Below, in pieces: positions 54,262 to 63,864 of a DNA stretch of 64,000 nucleotides. The stretch spans positions 1-64,000 of the forward strand of contig NZ_FCOJ02000002.1 in the NCBI RefSeq assembly GCF_001545035.1, in the 5' to 3' direction. Each line of letters begins with the position of its first letter. Position 1 is the first letter of the stretch. The notes below the pieces were generated by a model, which did no database searches, had not been told where the DNA came from, and saw only the letters and a list, made by a program, of their open reading frames with translations. This stretch comes from Caballeronia glebae. Its GTDB lineage: Bacteria > Pseudomonadota > Gammaproteobacteria > Burkholderiales > Burkholderiaceae. Made by a program: the position numbers and the translations under genes.

Positions 54262-55575
54262 ATGTCTGCCTCGAAGCAACCTGTGCAAGCGCCGGACGCA
54301 AAACACGCTATCCCGTCGTATCTCCACGCCGACGATCTCGGTCCGTGGGGAAACTATCTGCAGCAGGTCGATCGCGTTGCCCCGTATCTCGGTTCTCTCT
54401 CCCGCTGGCTCGAAACCCTCAAGCGCCCGAAGCGCATTCTCATCGTCGATTGCCCGATCGAGCTGGATAACGGCACCGTCGCGCATTTCGAAGGCTATCG
54501 CGTGCAGCACAACACGTCGCGCGGCCCCGGCAAGGGCGGCGTGCGTTATCACCAGGACGTGACGCTTTCCGAAGTGATGGCGCTGTCCGCGTGGATGTCG
54601 GTGAAGAACGCGGCGGTGAACGTGCCTTACGGCGGCGCGAAGGGCGGCATCCGCGTGGACCCGCGCACGCTCTCGCGAGGCGAACTGGAGCGCGTGACGC
54701 GTCGCTATACCAGCGAGATCGGCATCATCATCGGGCCGAATACGGACATTCCCGCGCCCGACGTGAACACCAACGAGCAGATCATGGCGTGGATGATGGA
54801 TACCTACTCCATGAACCAGGGCCAGACGGCAACGGGCGTCGTGACCGGCAAGCCGATCTCGCTCGGCGGCTCGCTCGGCCGCAAGGAAGCGACCGGACGC
54901 GGCGTGTTCGTCGCCGGCACGGAAGCGGCGCGGCGGATCGGCGTGGAGATCGAAGGCGCGCGTATCGCGGTGCAGGGCTTCGGCAACGTCGGCGGCATCG
55001 CGGCCAAGCTGTTCCAGGAAGCGGGCGCGAAGGTCATCGCCGTGCAGGATCACACGGGCACGATTCATAACTCGAAGGGCATCGATACCTTCGCGCTGCT
55101 CGATCACGTCGCGAAGAACGGCGGCGTCGGTGGTTTCGCGGGCGCGGACCCGGTGCAGGCGGAAGAATTCTGGATGATCGAAAGCGACATCCTGATTCCG
55201 GCCGCGCTGGAAAACCAGATCACCGAGAAGAACGCGTCGAAGATTCGCACGAAGATCGTCGTCGAAGGCGCGAACGGCCCGACCACGACCGCGGCGGACG
55301 ACATCCTGAACGACAAGGGCATTCTCGTTATTCCGGACGTGATCGCGAATGCCGGCGGCGTGACCGTGTCGTACTTCGAGTGGGTGCAGGACTTTTCGAG
55401 CTTCTTCTGGACCGAGGACGAGATCAATCAGCGACTCGAACGCGTGATGCGCGAAGCGTTCGCAGGCGTCTGGCAGGTCGCGAGCGAGCATAAGGTTTCG
55501 GTGCGCACGGCGGCGTTCATCGTCGCGTGTACGCGGATTTTGCAGGCGCGCGAGATGCGCGGGCTGTACCCCTGA
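54262..55575 (+). CDS. gdhA: Glutamate dehydrogenase (Glu/Leu/Phe/Val dehydrogenase family)
   Basis: A 437-residue NAD(P)-dependent dehydrogenase interconverting glutamate and 2-oxoglutarate plus ammonia. The substrate domain holds [13 protein letters not shown] (about 90-102) and the catalytic-lysine motif [14 protein letters not shown] (about 121-134). The Rossmann domain starts with [22 protein letters not shown] (about 236-257, in parts). The length fits the catabolic-type hexameric small enzyme. ATG 54262 has GGAG upstream; an in-frame ATG at 54235 falls in the ATGCATGCAT palindrome and is less likely. A strong terminator follows. The LysR gene upstream is the probable regulator. Confidence 0.93.
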   Translation: MSASKQPVQAPDAKHAIPSYLHADDLGPWGNYLQQVDRVAPYLGSLSRWLETLKRPKRILIVDCPIELDNGTVAHFEGYRVQHNTSRGPGKGGVRYHQDVTLSEVMALSAWMSVKNAAVNVPYGGAKGGIRVDPRTLSRGELERVTRRYTSEIGIIIGPNTDIPAPDVNTNEQIMAWMMDTYSMNQGQTATGVVTGKPISLGGSLGRKEATGRGVFVAGTEAARRIGVEIEGARIAVQGFGNVGGIAAKLFQEAGAKVIAVQDHTGTIHNSKGIDTFALLDHVAKNGGVGGFAGADPVQAEEFWMIESDILIPAALENQITEKNASKIRTKIVVEGANGPTTTAADDILNDKGILVIPDVIANAGGVTVSYFEWVQDFSSFFWTEDEINQRLERVMREAFAGVWQVASEHKVSVRTAAFIVACTRILQAREMRGLYP

Positions 55576-55605
55576 TCTAATCAGTTGCGCGTGAGCAGTG
55601 ATTGA

Positions 55606-55637
55606 GCGCGTGGCTCGCGAGAGCCACGCGCTTGTTT
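55606..55637 (+). terminator. Rho-independent terminator after gdhA
   Basis: An 11-bp perfect stem, GCGCGTGGCTC / GAGCCACGCGC, with a GCGA tetraloop, followed by TTGTTT, 30 bases after the gdhA stop. Confidence 0.85.
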
Positions 55638-55821
55638 GCATTCGTGCTGCCCGAAGCAATCGTCAAAGTGCGGTCCATGCTGACGATCCACAAATCCTGA
55701 CATTTCGTTTTCCTTCCTTTCCTTATACTCCGCGCGGATTTCCCGGCGAGGCCGTTCAGCGCGATGCCGATCGGGGAAGAGCTTGCTCCTCGACAAGGAG
55801 CGTGATCAAGAGGAAGAGAAA

Positions 55822-56583
55822 ATGAAGAAGATCGTCTTATCGAGCGTTCTGGCTGCACTCGTGCTTTCCGCATGCGGCGGTGGTGGCGGCAGCGATGGCG
55901 ATAAAGCAGCGAACAACGCGACTGTACCGCCGCCCGCCGATATCGATATCGATGCGCGGGGCATATACAACGGCACCAACTCGAACAATGACACGGTCAG
56001 CGGCGTCGTGCTGGACAACGGGACGTATTACTTCGTGTACGTGAATCAGGCGGAGAACAGGATCGGTCTCGTGCAGGGAACGGCAACAGCGTCCCATGGC
56101 GTGTTCAGTTCCTCTGACGCCACAGACTTCCTGGCGAGCAGCAGTCTCGCGATGCACGGATCGATCGCGGCCAATTACGTTCCGCATTCGAATCTGAACG
56201 GCACGTTCGCGTCCGTGGCCAATGGGAACACCTCATTCACGATGGCCTACAGCACGCCTTACGAACCGCCGCTGAGTCTCAGTGTGATCGCGGGAACGTA
56301 CACCGGCCTGGGCGCAACGTTTCGCGGTAAAGAGACCGTCACGTTCGTTATCAGCGCCGACGGCCAAGTGCGCGGATCGGGGCCGAGCGGCTGCTCCTTC
56401 GCGGGCAACTTGAAGGTTTACGACGCGAGGAACGTCTACGGCACGGCGATTACTTTCGACGACAAATGTCCCAATGCCGGCCAGACCTTCACGGGAATCG
56501 TTAGCGTCAACGGCAATGCGCTGATCGCGGCAGCGCTGCTTCCAGAGCGCGTGGAAGCATTCGTTGTTGCGGCAAGCAAGTGA
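55822..56583 (+). CDS. Predicted lipoprotein of unknown function
   Basis: A 253-residue exported lipoprotein. Signal peptide with lipobox LSAC, lipidated cysteine C18, followed by GGGGGSDGD, a flexible linker common in Burkholderia lipoproteins. The rest (about 40-253) is predicted beta-rich with repeated small polar residues and two cysteines (in SGCSF and DKCPN) that could form a disulfide. I do not recognise a named domain. Codon use is visibly less GC-biased than gdhA or glt genes. ATG 55822 has AGGAAGAG upstream. It is flanked by terminators on both sides, so it is a single-gene unit and may have been acquired. Confidence 0.75.
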   Translation: MKKIVLSSVLAALVLSACGGGGGSDGDKAANNATVPPPADIDIDARGIYNGTNSNNDTVSGVVLDNGTYYFVYVNQAENRIGLVQGTATASHGVFSSSDATDFLASSSLAMHGSIAANYVPHSNLNGTFASVANGNTSFTMAYSTPYEPPLSLSVIAGTYTGLGATFRGKETVTFVISADGQVRGSGPSGCSFAGNLKVYDARNVYGTAITFDDKCPNAGQTFTGIVSVNGNALIAAALLPERVEAFVVAASK

Positions 56584-56641
56584 GCCCTGGCAGGCGCGCG
56601 AATCGCCAGCCGTAATCCGCCTTCGTGCTCTATAGGACAAA

Positions 56642-56678
56642 CGGGAGATATTCATAAGAATGTCTCCCGCTTTTTTTT
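56642..56678 (+). terminator. Rho-independent terminator after lipoprotein gene
   Basis: A 12-bp stem with one mismatch, CGGGAGATATTC / GAATGTCTCCCG, loop ATAA, followed by C and eight Ts. Confidence 0.92.
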
Positions 56679-56818
56679 GAAACTGCATTACACTGCGCGT
56701 CGCAACCGGGTTGCACTGCCAGTGTCAAAAATAAGACGGCGTGGGTTAACAGCCATTTCTTTCAGAATAATTACCCTGCTAAACTTGGCCCGGTTTTTCG
56801 CCACAGGAGATCGAACAA

Positions 56819-57712
56819 ATGAAGGTTAAAAAGGCTGCGCTGCTCGTCGCCGCGCTCGGGTTTCTCGCCACTGGCGCATACGCTCAGGACGCGGGCACGC
56901 TGAAGAAGATCAAGGATACGGGCGTGATCTCGCTGGGGCATCGCGAATCGTCCATTCCGTTTTCCTACTATGACGACAAGCAGAATGTCGTCGGTTACTC
57001 GCACGAGTTCTCGCTGAAGGTCGTGGAAGCGGTCAAGCAGAAGCTCGGCATGCAGGACCTGAAGGTGAAGCTCACGCCGATCACCTCGCAGAACCGCATT
57101 CCGCTCGTGCAGAACGGGACGGTGGATATCGAGTGCGGCTCGACCACGAACAACGCCGAGCGTCAGCAGCAAGTTTCCTTCTCGAACACGATCTTCGTGA
57201 TCGGCACGCGCCTCATGACCAAGAAGGATTCGGGCGTGAAGGACTGGGCCGACCTGAAGGGCAAGACCGTCGTGACGACTGCCGGCACCACGTCCGAGCG
57301 CCTGCTTCGCAAGATGAATCAGGACAAGAACATGGGCATGAACATCATCAGCGCAAAGGATCACGGCGAGTCGTTCCTGACGCTGTCGACGGGCCGCGCC
57401 GTCGCGTTCATGATGGACGATGCGCTGCTCGCCGGCGAGCGCGCCAAGTCGAACAACCCGAACGATTTCGTGATCGTCGGCGCGCCGCAATCGCATGAAG
57501 CGTACGGCTGCATGATCCGCAAGAACGATCCCGAGTTCAAGAAGGTGGTGGACGACGCGATCGCCAAGGTCGAAACGTCGGGCGACGCCGACAAGATCTA
57601 CAAGAAGTGGTTCGAAAGCCCGATCCCGCCGAAGGGCCTCAACCTCAACTTCCCGGAAAGTGACGACATCAAGGCTCTCTACAAGAGCCCGAATGACAAG
57701 GCAATCGACTAA
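56819..57712 (+). CDS. gltI: Glutamate/aspartate ABC transporter, periplasmic binding protein GltI
   Basis: A 297-residue periplasmic binding protein of the SBP-3 family that delivers glutamate or aspartate to the GltJKL permease. The signal peptide is residues 1-22 (KAALLVAALGFLATGAYA, cleavage before QDAG). GVISLGHRESSIPFSYYDD (about 35-53) and VQNGTVDIECGSTTNNAERQ (about 98-117) match the E. coli GltI signature, including the Arg and Ser ligands for the substrate carboxylates. AGGAGA precedes the ATG. A terminator-like hairpin directly after the stop probably makes this gene more abundant than the permease genes. Confidence 0.95.
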   Translation: MKVKKAALLVAALGFLATGAYAQDAGTLKKIKDTGVISLGHRESSIPFSYYDDKQNVVGYSHEFSLKVVEAVKQKLGMQDLKVKLTPITSQNRIPLVQNGTVDIECGSTTNNAERQQQVSFSNTIFVIGTRLMTKKDSGVKDWADLKGKTVVTTAGTTSERLLRKMNQDKNMGMNIISAKDHGESFLTLSTGRAVAFMMDDALLAGERAKSNNPNDFVIVGAPQSHEAYGCMIRKNDPEFKKVVDDAIAKVETSGDADKIYKKWFESPIPPKGLNLNFPESDDIKALYKSPNDKAID

Positions 57713-57734
57713 CCGGTTCGAGTCTCGAACGAAC

Positions 57735-57769
57735 GAAACGGAAGGAGCTTGCTTCTTCCGTTTCTTTTT
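57735..57769 (+). terminator. Intra-operon terminator between gltI and gltJ
   Basis: A 14-bp stem with one mismatch, GAAACGGAAGGAGC / GCTTCTTCCGTTTC, with a nominal 2-base loop (57749-57750; the real loop is larger), followed by TTTTT. It lies 22 bases after the gltI stop and ends 11 bases before gltJ, so read-through would set permease expression. Confidence 0.8.
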
Positions 57770-57780
57770 GGAGTGAGTCC

Positions 57781-58521
57781 ATGTCTTATCACTGGAACTG
57801 GGGCATCCTGCTGAGTCCGGTTTCGACCGGCGAGCCCACCACCTATCTCGGCTGGCTGATCTCCGGCTTCTGGGTGACGATTACCGTGTCGCTCGCGGCC
57901 TGGGTGATCGCGCTCGTGGTCGGCTCGTTGTTCGGCATCTTGCGCACGGTCCCGAATCGCACGCTGGCGGGCATCGGCACCGTCTACGTCGCGATCTTCC
58001 GCAATATTCCGCTGATCGTGCAGTTCTTCGTCTGGTATCTCGTGATACCGGAATTGCTGCCGCCTTCCATCGGCAACTGGTTCAAGCAACTGCCGCCCAC
58101 GGCGCAGTTCTTTTCGTCGTCGATCATCTGTCTTGGGCTCTTCACCGGCGCGCGCGTGTGCGAACAGGTGCGCTCGGGCATCAACGCGCTGCCGCCCGGA
58201 CAGCGCAATGCCGGCCTCGCGATGGGCTTCACGCAATGGCAGACATACCGTTACGTGCTGATGCCGGTCGCGTACCGCATCATCGTGCCGCCGCTCACGT
58301 CGGAATTCCTCAACGTGTTCAAGAACTCAGCGGTCGCGTCGACCATCGGTCTGCTGGATTTGTCCGCTCAGGCGCGCCAGCTCGTCGACTACACGGCGCA
58401 GACGTATGAGTCGTTCATCGCGGTGACGGTCGCCTACATGCTCATCAATCTGGTCGTGATGCAGTTGATGCGCTGGGTCGAAGCGAGAACCCGGCTGACC
58501 GGCTACATCGGAGGCAAGTAA
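57781..58521 (+). CDS. gltJ: Glutamate/aspartate ABC transporter permease GltJ
   Basis: A 246-residue inner-membrane permease of the His/Glu/Gln/Arg three-TM-plus family. Helices are at about 22-45 ([30 protein letters not shown]), 80-100, 108-130 and 195-215. The EAA-like loop contacting the ATPase is near 140-160 ([27 protein letters not shown], with the conserved G). GGAG lies upstream of the ATG, inside the terminator's downstream flank. Its stop codon overlaps the start of gltK by one base, indicating coupled translation. Confidence 0.94.
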   Translation: MSYHWNWGILLSPVSTGEPTTYLGWLISGFWVTITVSLAAWVIALVVGSLFGILRTVPNRTLAGIGTVYVAIFRNIPLIVQFFVWYLVIPELLPPSIGNWFKQLPPTAQFFSSSIICLGLFTGARVCEQVRSGINALPPGQRNAGLAMGFTQWQTYRYVLMPVAYRIIVPPLTSEFLNVFKNSAVASTIGLLDLSAQARQLVDYTAQTYESFIAVTVAYMLINLVVMQLMRWVEARTRLTGYIGGK

Positions 58522-59198
58522 TGCATCAGTTCAACTGGAGTGGTGTGCTCGCCTCGTGGCCCACGTTGATGACGGGCGCCAAGATCACGCTTCAGATCAC
58601 CGTGCTCGCCATCGTGGTCGGCATCATCTGGGGTACCGTGCTCGCGCTGTTCCGTCTCTCGGGTGTGAAGCCGCTGCAATGGTTCGCGAGCATGTACGTC
58701 ACGCTGTTCCGCTCGATCCCGCTCGTGATGGTGCTGCTGTGGTTCTTCCTGATCGTGCCGCAGTTGCTGCAGAACGTGCTCGGGCTGTCGGCGGACATCG
58801 ACATTCGTCTCGCCTCGGCCATGGTCGCGTTCTCGCTCTTCGAAGCCGCGTACTATTCGGAAATCATCCGCGCCGGCATTCAGGCGGTGCCGCGCGGGCA
58901 GGTCAACGCGGCGTTCGCGCTCGGCATGACCTACGCCCAGGCGATGAAGCTCGTCGTGTTGCCGCAGGCATTCCGCGCGATGGTGCCGCTTCTGCTCACG
59001 CAGGCGATCGTCCTGTTTCAGGATACATCGCTCGTCTACGTCATCAGTCTCGCGGACTTCTTCCGCACGGCGACGAATATCGGGGATCGCGACGGCACGA
59101 CCGTCGAAATGGTCCTGTTCGCGGGCGCGTGCTATTTCGTGATTTGCGTGGTGGCGTCGGCCCTCGTCAAAAGTCTTCAGAAAAAGGTCGCAAGATGA
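58521..59198 (+). CDS. gltK: Glutamate/aspartate ABC transporter permease GltK
   Basis: A 225-residue second permease of the glutamate/aspartate importer. The N-terminal [29 protein letters not shown] (in parts) is the first helix region, and the EAA loop is [30 protein letters not shown] (about 121-150, in parts). The shared TAATG with gltJ and the ATGA overlap with gltL show a tightly coupled gltJKL unit. GltJ and GltK form the heterodimeric membrane pore. Confidence 0.94.
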   Translation: MHQFNWSGVLASWPTLMTGAKITLQITVLAIVVGIIWGTVLALFRLSGVKPLQWFASMYVTLFRSIPLVMVLLWFFLIVPQLLQNVLGLSADIDIRLASAMVAFSLFEAAYYSEIIRAGIQAVPRGQVNAAFALGMTYAQAMKLVVLPQAFRAMVPLLLTQAIVLFQDTSLVYVISLADFFRTATNIGDRDGTTVEMVLFAGACYFVICVVASALVKSLQKKVAR

Positions 59199-59920
59199 TC
59201 TCTATCAAGAATGTTTCCAAGTGGTACGGGCAGTTTCAGGTGCTCACCGACTGCACGACCGAAGTGAAGAAGGGCGAGGTGGTCGTGGTGTGCGGCCCGT
59301 CGGGTTCGGGCAAGTCGACGCTCATCAAGACCGTGAACGGCCTCGAACCGTTCCAGAAGGGCGAGATCACGATCAACGGCCAGTCGCTGACGGACAAGAA
59401 GACGAATTTGTCGAAGCTGCGTTCGAAGGTCGGCATGGTGTTCCAGCACTTCGAGCTGTTTCCGCATCTGACGATCACGCAGAACCTGACGCTCGCGCAA
59501 ATCAAGGTGCTCGGCCGGTCGAACGACGAAGCCATGCAAAAGGGTTTGAAGCTGCTGGATCGCGTCGGCCTGCGCGCGCAGGCCGACAAGTTTCCGGGCC
59601 AGTTGTCGGGCGGTCAGCAGCAGCGCGTGGCGATTGCGCGCGCGCTGTCGATGGACCCGATCGCGATGCTCTTCGACGAGCCGACGTCCGCGCTCGACCC
59701 GGAGATGATCAACGAAGTGCTCGACGTGATGGTCGAACTGGCGCAGGAAGGCATGACCATGATGTGCGTGACGCACGAAATGGGCTTCGCGAAGAAGGTG
59801 GCGAACCGCGTGATCTTCATGGACCGCGGGATTATCGTCGAGGACGATCAGAAGGAGGCGTTCTTCGCCAATCCGAAGTCCGATCGCGCGAAGGACTTTC
59901 TCGCGAAGATCCTGCACTGA
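59195..59920 (+). CDS. gltL: Glutamate/aspartate ABC transporter ATP-binding protein GltL
   Basis: A 241-residue ATPase of the polar amino acid importer family. Walker [10 protein letters not shown] (about 34-42), Q-loop [12 protein letters not shown] (about 83-94), signature [15 protein letters not shown] (about 136-150), Walker [13 protein letters not shown] (about 156-167), H-loop [12 protein letters not shown] is in the last bases of gltK. The length equals E. coli GltL (241). Followed by a strong terminator; convergent with an amidotransferase gene. Confidence 0.96.
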   Translation: MISIKNVSKWYGQFQVLTDCTTEVKKGEVVVVCGPSGSGKSTLIKTVNGLEPFQKGEITINGQSLTDKKTNLSKLRSKVGMVFQHFELFPHLTITQNLTLAQIKVLGRSNDEAMQKGLKLLDRVGLRAQADKFPGQLSGGQQQRVAIARALSMDPIAMLFDEPTSALDPEMINEVLDVMVELAQEGMTMMCVTHEMGFAKKVANRVIFMDRGIIVEDDQKEAFFANPKSDRAKDFLAKILH

Positions 59921-59938
59921 CCTCGTCGTGAAAGAAAG

Positions 59939-59970
59939 CGGCGCTTCTGAAAAGAAGCGCCGTTTTTTTT
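59939..59970 (+). terminator. Rho-independent terminator after gltL
   Basis: A 10-bp perfect stem, CGGCGCTTCT / AGAAGCGCCG, with a GAAA tetraloop and eight Ts. The T-run ends at the 3' end of the convergent amidotransferase gene. Confidence 0.94.
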
Positions 59971-60871
59971 ATTCGATCCCGAGTTCCGATTCCACCGCCG
60001 CCGTCGTCCGGATCTCGTCGATCGTCAGCGCCGACCCGACGCACGCCTTCGCGAGCGGCTCGGCTGCTTTCTTCGCGACCTCGTCCGGCACTGGAATATT
60101 CACCGTGCGGGCGAGATCGCCGCACTGGAACATCGCGAGATCGCCGGGGGCGAAGCGCGTCCAGATTTCGTTGTCGGTGAGCGGCGAGGTGGCGATCACA
60201 GCGACGCGGTCTTCCGGCGTCGTGTACTTGGCGAAATCGATCGACATATCCGCGTCGATCAGATGCGCCGTCGAGAACGGCCAGCTACGCACCAGATAGT
60301 ACAAATGCGTCGAGCAGTGTGAGAAGAGCGCCTGCCCGTTCGACATCAGAAAGTTGAACACGCCGTATTGCGTGATGTCGCGCGTAAGCCCGGCGAGCGC
60401 GTCGAATAGCTCTTCGAGCGGCGGCTGCGAGCACGGAAACGCGCGCCGCAGGCCCTGCAACAACGTGCAGAACGCGAGCTCGCTGTCCGTCGTGCCGACC
60501 GGCTGATACACGCCGGTGAGTTCGGGCGCATGGCCTTTCAGATCGCCGTTGTGCGCGAAGATCCAGTGCCGGCCCCACAATTCGCGCATGAACGGATGGC
60601 AGTTCTCCAACAGGATATGCCCCTGCGTCGCCTTGCGGATATGCGCGATCGTGTTCTTCGATTTGATCGGATAGCGCTTCACCATGTCCGCGAGCGGCGA
60701 GCTGGCGGACGACTGATGATCGATGAAAAGCCGGCAGGCCTTGTCTTCGAAGAAGGCGATGCCCCAGCCGTCGGCATGATGATCCGTGACGCCGCCGCGC
60801 GCCGCGAAGCCGGTGAACGAGAACGTCACATCGGTCGGTTCGGCGCAATTCATTCCGAGAAGTTGGCACAT
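59969..60871 (-). CDS. Class II glutamine amidotransferase (YafJ-like)
   Basis: A 300-residue protein with an N-terminal-nucleophile glutamine amidotransferase domain. Cys2 follows the initiator Met (MCQLLGMNCAEPTDVTFSFTGFAARGG in parts), and family residues appear in HHADGWGIAFF (about 32-42), NTIAHIRKATQG (about 75-86) and HNGDLKGH (about 109-116). It resembles stand-alone YafJ/YafJ-like hydrolases rather than GlmS or PurF. The acceptor substrate is unknown. Divergent from pyrC. Confidence 0.9.
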   Translation of the reverse strand: MCQLLGMNCAEPTDVTFSFTGFAARGGVTDHHADGWGIAFFEDKACRLFIDHQSSASSPLADMVKRYPIKSKNTIAHIRKATQGHILLENCHPFMRELWGRHWIFAHNGDLKGHAPELTGVYQPVGTTDSELAFCTLLQGLRRAFPCSQPPLEELFDALAGLTRDITQYGVFNFLMSNGQALFSHCSTHLYYLVRSWPFSTAHLIDADMSIDFAKYTTPEDRVAVIATSPLTDNEIWTRFAPGDLAMFQCGDLARTVNIPVPDEVAKKAAEPLAKACVGSALTIDEIRTTAAVESELGIE

Positions 60872-61051
60872 GATGCTTGAGGCGGCGGCTTTTGGCCTGT
60901 TGTTACAATATGTTCGACAAGCATATCACCGAGGTCGAGCCGAAAAAATCGCCCAAACGCTCGCAGATGCGCGCGTTGTGGAATTTCCACGGCGATTTTT
61001 TCCTGTCCTTGCGTGAACTTGCGCCATTTCAACGCTCCCCGTCACCACGCC

Positions 61052-62125
61052 ATGTCCGCTACCTCATCCTCGCCCAATTCGCTCACGATCGCGCGCCCCG
61101 ACGACTGGCATCTTCACGTGCGCGACGGCGCGACGCTCGCCGCCGTCTTGCCGCATACGGCGCGCCAGTTCGGCCGCGCGATCATCATGCCGAACCTGAA
61201 GCCGCCCGTGACGACGACGGAAATGGCCGCGGCCTACCGCGAGCGCATTCTGGCCGCGCTGCCGAAAGAAGGCGCGGGAGCCGGCTTCGAGCCGCTGATG
61301 ACGCTCTATCTCACCGACAACACGCCGCCCGACGAAATCCGCCGTGCGCAGGAAAGCGGCTTCGTGCATGGCGTGAAGCTGTATCCGGCGGGCGCGACGA
61401 CCAATTCCGACGCGGGCGTGACGGATCTCCTCGGCAAATGCGCGAAGACGCTCGAAGCGATGCAGGAAGTCGGCATGCCTTTGCTGACTCACGGCGAAGT
61501 GACCGATAGCGACATCGACGTGTTCGATCGCGAAAAGGTCTTCATCGATCGCGTGATGACGCCGCTGCGCCGCGATTTTCCCGCGCTGAAGATCGTGTTC
61601 GAGCACATCACGACGAAGGACGCCGCCGATTACGTGCGCGAGGCAGAAGGTCCGATCGGCGCGACGATCACCGCGCATCACTTGCTGTACAACCGCAACA
61701 TCATGCTGGTCGGCGGCATGCGTCCGCATTACTACTGCCTGCCGGTGTTGAAGCGCGAGACGCATCGCGTGGCGCTGGTCGAAGCGGCCACGTCGGGCAA
61801 TCCGCGCTATTTCCTCGGCACGGACAGCGCGCCGCATCCGAAGGGCCTGAAAGAGCACGCATGCGGCTGCGCGGGATGCTACACGGCGCTGCACGCGCTC
61901 GAACTCTATGCCGAAGCCTTCGACAAGGCCGGCGCACTCGACAAGCTCGAAGGCTTCGCGAGCTTTCACGGCGCGGACTTCTACGGTCTGCCGCGCAGCA
62001 AGGAAACGGTGACGCTCGAACGCGGATCGTGGACGCTGCCCGCCGAATTCGCCGCCGGCGACGCGACGATCGTGCCGTTGCGCGGCGGCGAGTCGATCGG
62101 CTGGCGCTTCGTGGACACGCATTAA
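61052..62125 (+). CDS. pyrC: Dihydroorotase PyrC (type II)
   Basis: A 357-residue zinc metalloenzyme that cyclises carbamoyl aspartate to dihydroorotate in pyrimidine biosynthesis. Metal ligands: HLH in [12 protein letters not shown] (about 16-27), the carboxylated lysine in [16 protein letters not shown] (about 103-118, near K109), His in LLTHGEV (about 150) and FEHITT, and Asp in FLGTDSAPH (about 260). Length matches the E. coli type (348). ATG 61052 is preferred to a GTG at 61013 because the family N-terminus starts here. DUF3025 follows after 10 bases. Confidence 0.95.
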   Translation: MSATSSSPNSLTIARPDDWHLHVRDGATLAAVLPHTARQFGRAIIMPNLKPPVTTTEMAAAYRERILAALPKEGAGAGFEPLMTLYLTDNTPPDEIRRAQESGFVHGVKLYPAGATTNSDAGVTDLLGKCAKTLEAMQEVGMPLLTHGEVTDSDIDVFDREKVFIDRVMTPLRRDFPALKIVFEHITTKDAADYVREAEGPIGATITAHHLLYNRNIMLVGGMRPHYYCLPVLKRETHRVALVEAATSGNPRYFLGTDSAPHPKGLKEHACGCAGCYTALHALELYAEAFDKAGALDKLEGFASFHGADFYGLPRSKETVTLERGSWTLPAEFAAGDATIVPLRGGESIGWRFVDTH

Positions 62126-62135
62126 GCTTTCGAAC

Positions 62136-62942
62136 GTGAGCGAGGGTTTCGCCGATATCGACTGGGCGCGGCCGTGGCTTGCGTCCATCGAGCCGCGCGG
62201 CCGGCGCTGGCAGGCGGCGGCGCTCGCCGGTTACGGCGAATATCTCGCGGCGTTGAACGACGACGCGGCGGCGGCCGCGCATGTCACCGGTCGAGGCAAG
62301 CCGCTTGCGTTCATCGCGCAGGAAGCGCTGCCGGCGGGGGCGTCTTACGAAGGTCACATCGCGGAGACCGGCCGCGTGCCGACGCGCCACAATCTCCACG
62401 ATTTCTTCAACGGCGCGATGTGGTTCGCGTATCCGCGCATCAAAGCGGCGCTCAACGCGCGCCAGGCGGAGCAGATCGATGCGCTTGGCATTGGACCGAC
62501 GCGCGGCGGCGTGCGCGACGCCCTCACGCTCTTCGATGAAAACGCCGTGCTCTTCGCTTGCGCCGATGCATCGCTTGCCGATGCGCTGCGCAGTTTCGAC
62601 TGGCGCACGCTGTTCACGGACGAGCGCGCAGCATGGGGCACACGCTGCGAGGCGCGCATCTTCGGGCACGCGCTGCTGGAAAAGCTCGTCGCGCCGTACA
62701 AGGCGTGCACAGGGCACGCGTGGATCGTCGACGTTCCCGCCGACTATTTCGAACTCGACGATGCCGCTCGCCGCGCGCTGCTCGACGAACGCGTGGCGCA
62801 GCGCCTGAACGCCGGGCCGCTCGACAGCCGCGCATTCGCGCCGCTGCCTGTGCTGGGCGTGCCGGGCTGGTGGGAGGCGAACGCATCGCCCGATTTCTAT
62901 GACGACGTCTGCGTGTTCCGCCCGGGCCGCCGTTCCCGGTGA
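62136..62942 (+). CDS. DUF3025 domain protein
   Basis: A 268-residue cytoplasmic protein of the DUF3025 family. Conserved blocks are YEGHIAETGRVPTRHNLHDFFNGAMWFAYPRIKAALN (in parts, about 71-107) and the DENAVLFACADASLADALRSFDWRTLF segment (about 130-155). No catalytic motif is evident and the function is unknown. It starts with GTG, 10 bases after pyrC, so it is probably translated from the pyrC mRNA. The rnpB promoter must lie within or just after its 3' end. Confidence 0.85.
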   Translation: MSEGFADIDWARPWLASIEPRGRRWQAAALAGYGEYLAALNDDAAAAAHVTGRGKPLAFIAQEALPAGASYEGHIAETGRVPTRHNLHDFFNGAMWFAYPRIKAALNARQAEQIDALGIGPTRGGVRDALTLFDENAVLFACADASLADALRSFDWRTLFTDERAAWGTRCEARIFGHALLEKLVAPYKACTGHAWIVDVPADYFELDDAARRALLDERVAQRLNAGPLDSRAFAPLPVLGVPGWWEANASPDFYDDVCVFRPGRRSR

Positions 62943-62960
62943 TGTTAAAATCGTAAGTTG

Positions 62961-63373
<413 letters not shown>

Positions 63374-63389
63374 TTGTCATTCAAAAGAG

Positions 63390-63421
63390 AAGAGCCGGCG
63401 TCTCGCGACGTCGGCTCTTTT
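63390..63421 (+). terminator. Rho-independent terminator after rnpB
   Basis: A 13-bp stem with one G-T pair, AAGAGCCGGCGTC / GACGTCGGCTCTT, with a TCGC loop and a short T-run. Confidence 0.88.
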
Positions 63422-63441
63422 CGTTTCGGCTTGCGGCCTGA

Positions 63442-63864
63442 TTACGCTTCGACGATCTCGAACGAATGCGTGAGCTCCGCCGACTTCGCCAGCATGATCG
63501 ACGCCGAACAGTACTTGTCATGCGACAGGTTGATCGCGCGCTCGACGGTCGCCGGGTTCAGATTCTTTCCGGTCACGGTGAAGTGAAAGTGAATCTTCGT
63601 GAAAACCTTCGGGTCTTCGCTCGCGCGATCGGCCTTCAGCGTGACTGAGCAGCCCTGGATCTCCTGACGGCTCTTCTTCATGATCATCACGACGTCGTAG
63701 GCGGTGCAGCCGCCGGTGCCGAGCAGGACCATTTCCATCGGGCGCGGCGCGAGATTGCGGCCGCCGCCTTCGGGCGCGCCATCCATGTTCACGAGATGGC
63801 CGCTTCCCGTTTCGGCGGCGAAGGCCATGCCGTCTTGTCCCATCCAGCTAACTTTGCATTCCAT
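63442..63864 (-). CDS. OsmC/Ohr-family protein (YhfA-like)
   Basis: A 140-residue OsmC-fold protein, usually a thiol-dependent peroxidase or a relative of unknown substrate. The two cysteines are C53 (GTGGCTAYDV) and C119 (SHDKYCSASIML); their sequence context (DVVMIMKKSRQ and HDKYCS) is that of the YhfA-like OsmC branch rather than Ohr or OsmC proper. The start MECKVSWMGQ is used in place of an in-frame ATG at 63951 because the fold starts here. It is convergent with rnpB. A GCTACA-T-TGTAGC repeat (63901-63913) carries a TACAAT -10-like hexamer on the minus strand 40 bases upstream. Confidence 0.9.
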   Translation of the reverse strand: MECKVSWMGQDGMAFAAETGSGHLVNMDGAPEGGGRNLAPRPMEMVLLGTGGCTAYDVVMIMKKSRQEIQGCSVTLKADRASEDPKVFTKIHFHFTVTGKNLNPATVERAINLSHDKYCSASIMLAKSAELTHSFEIVEA

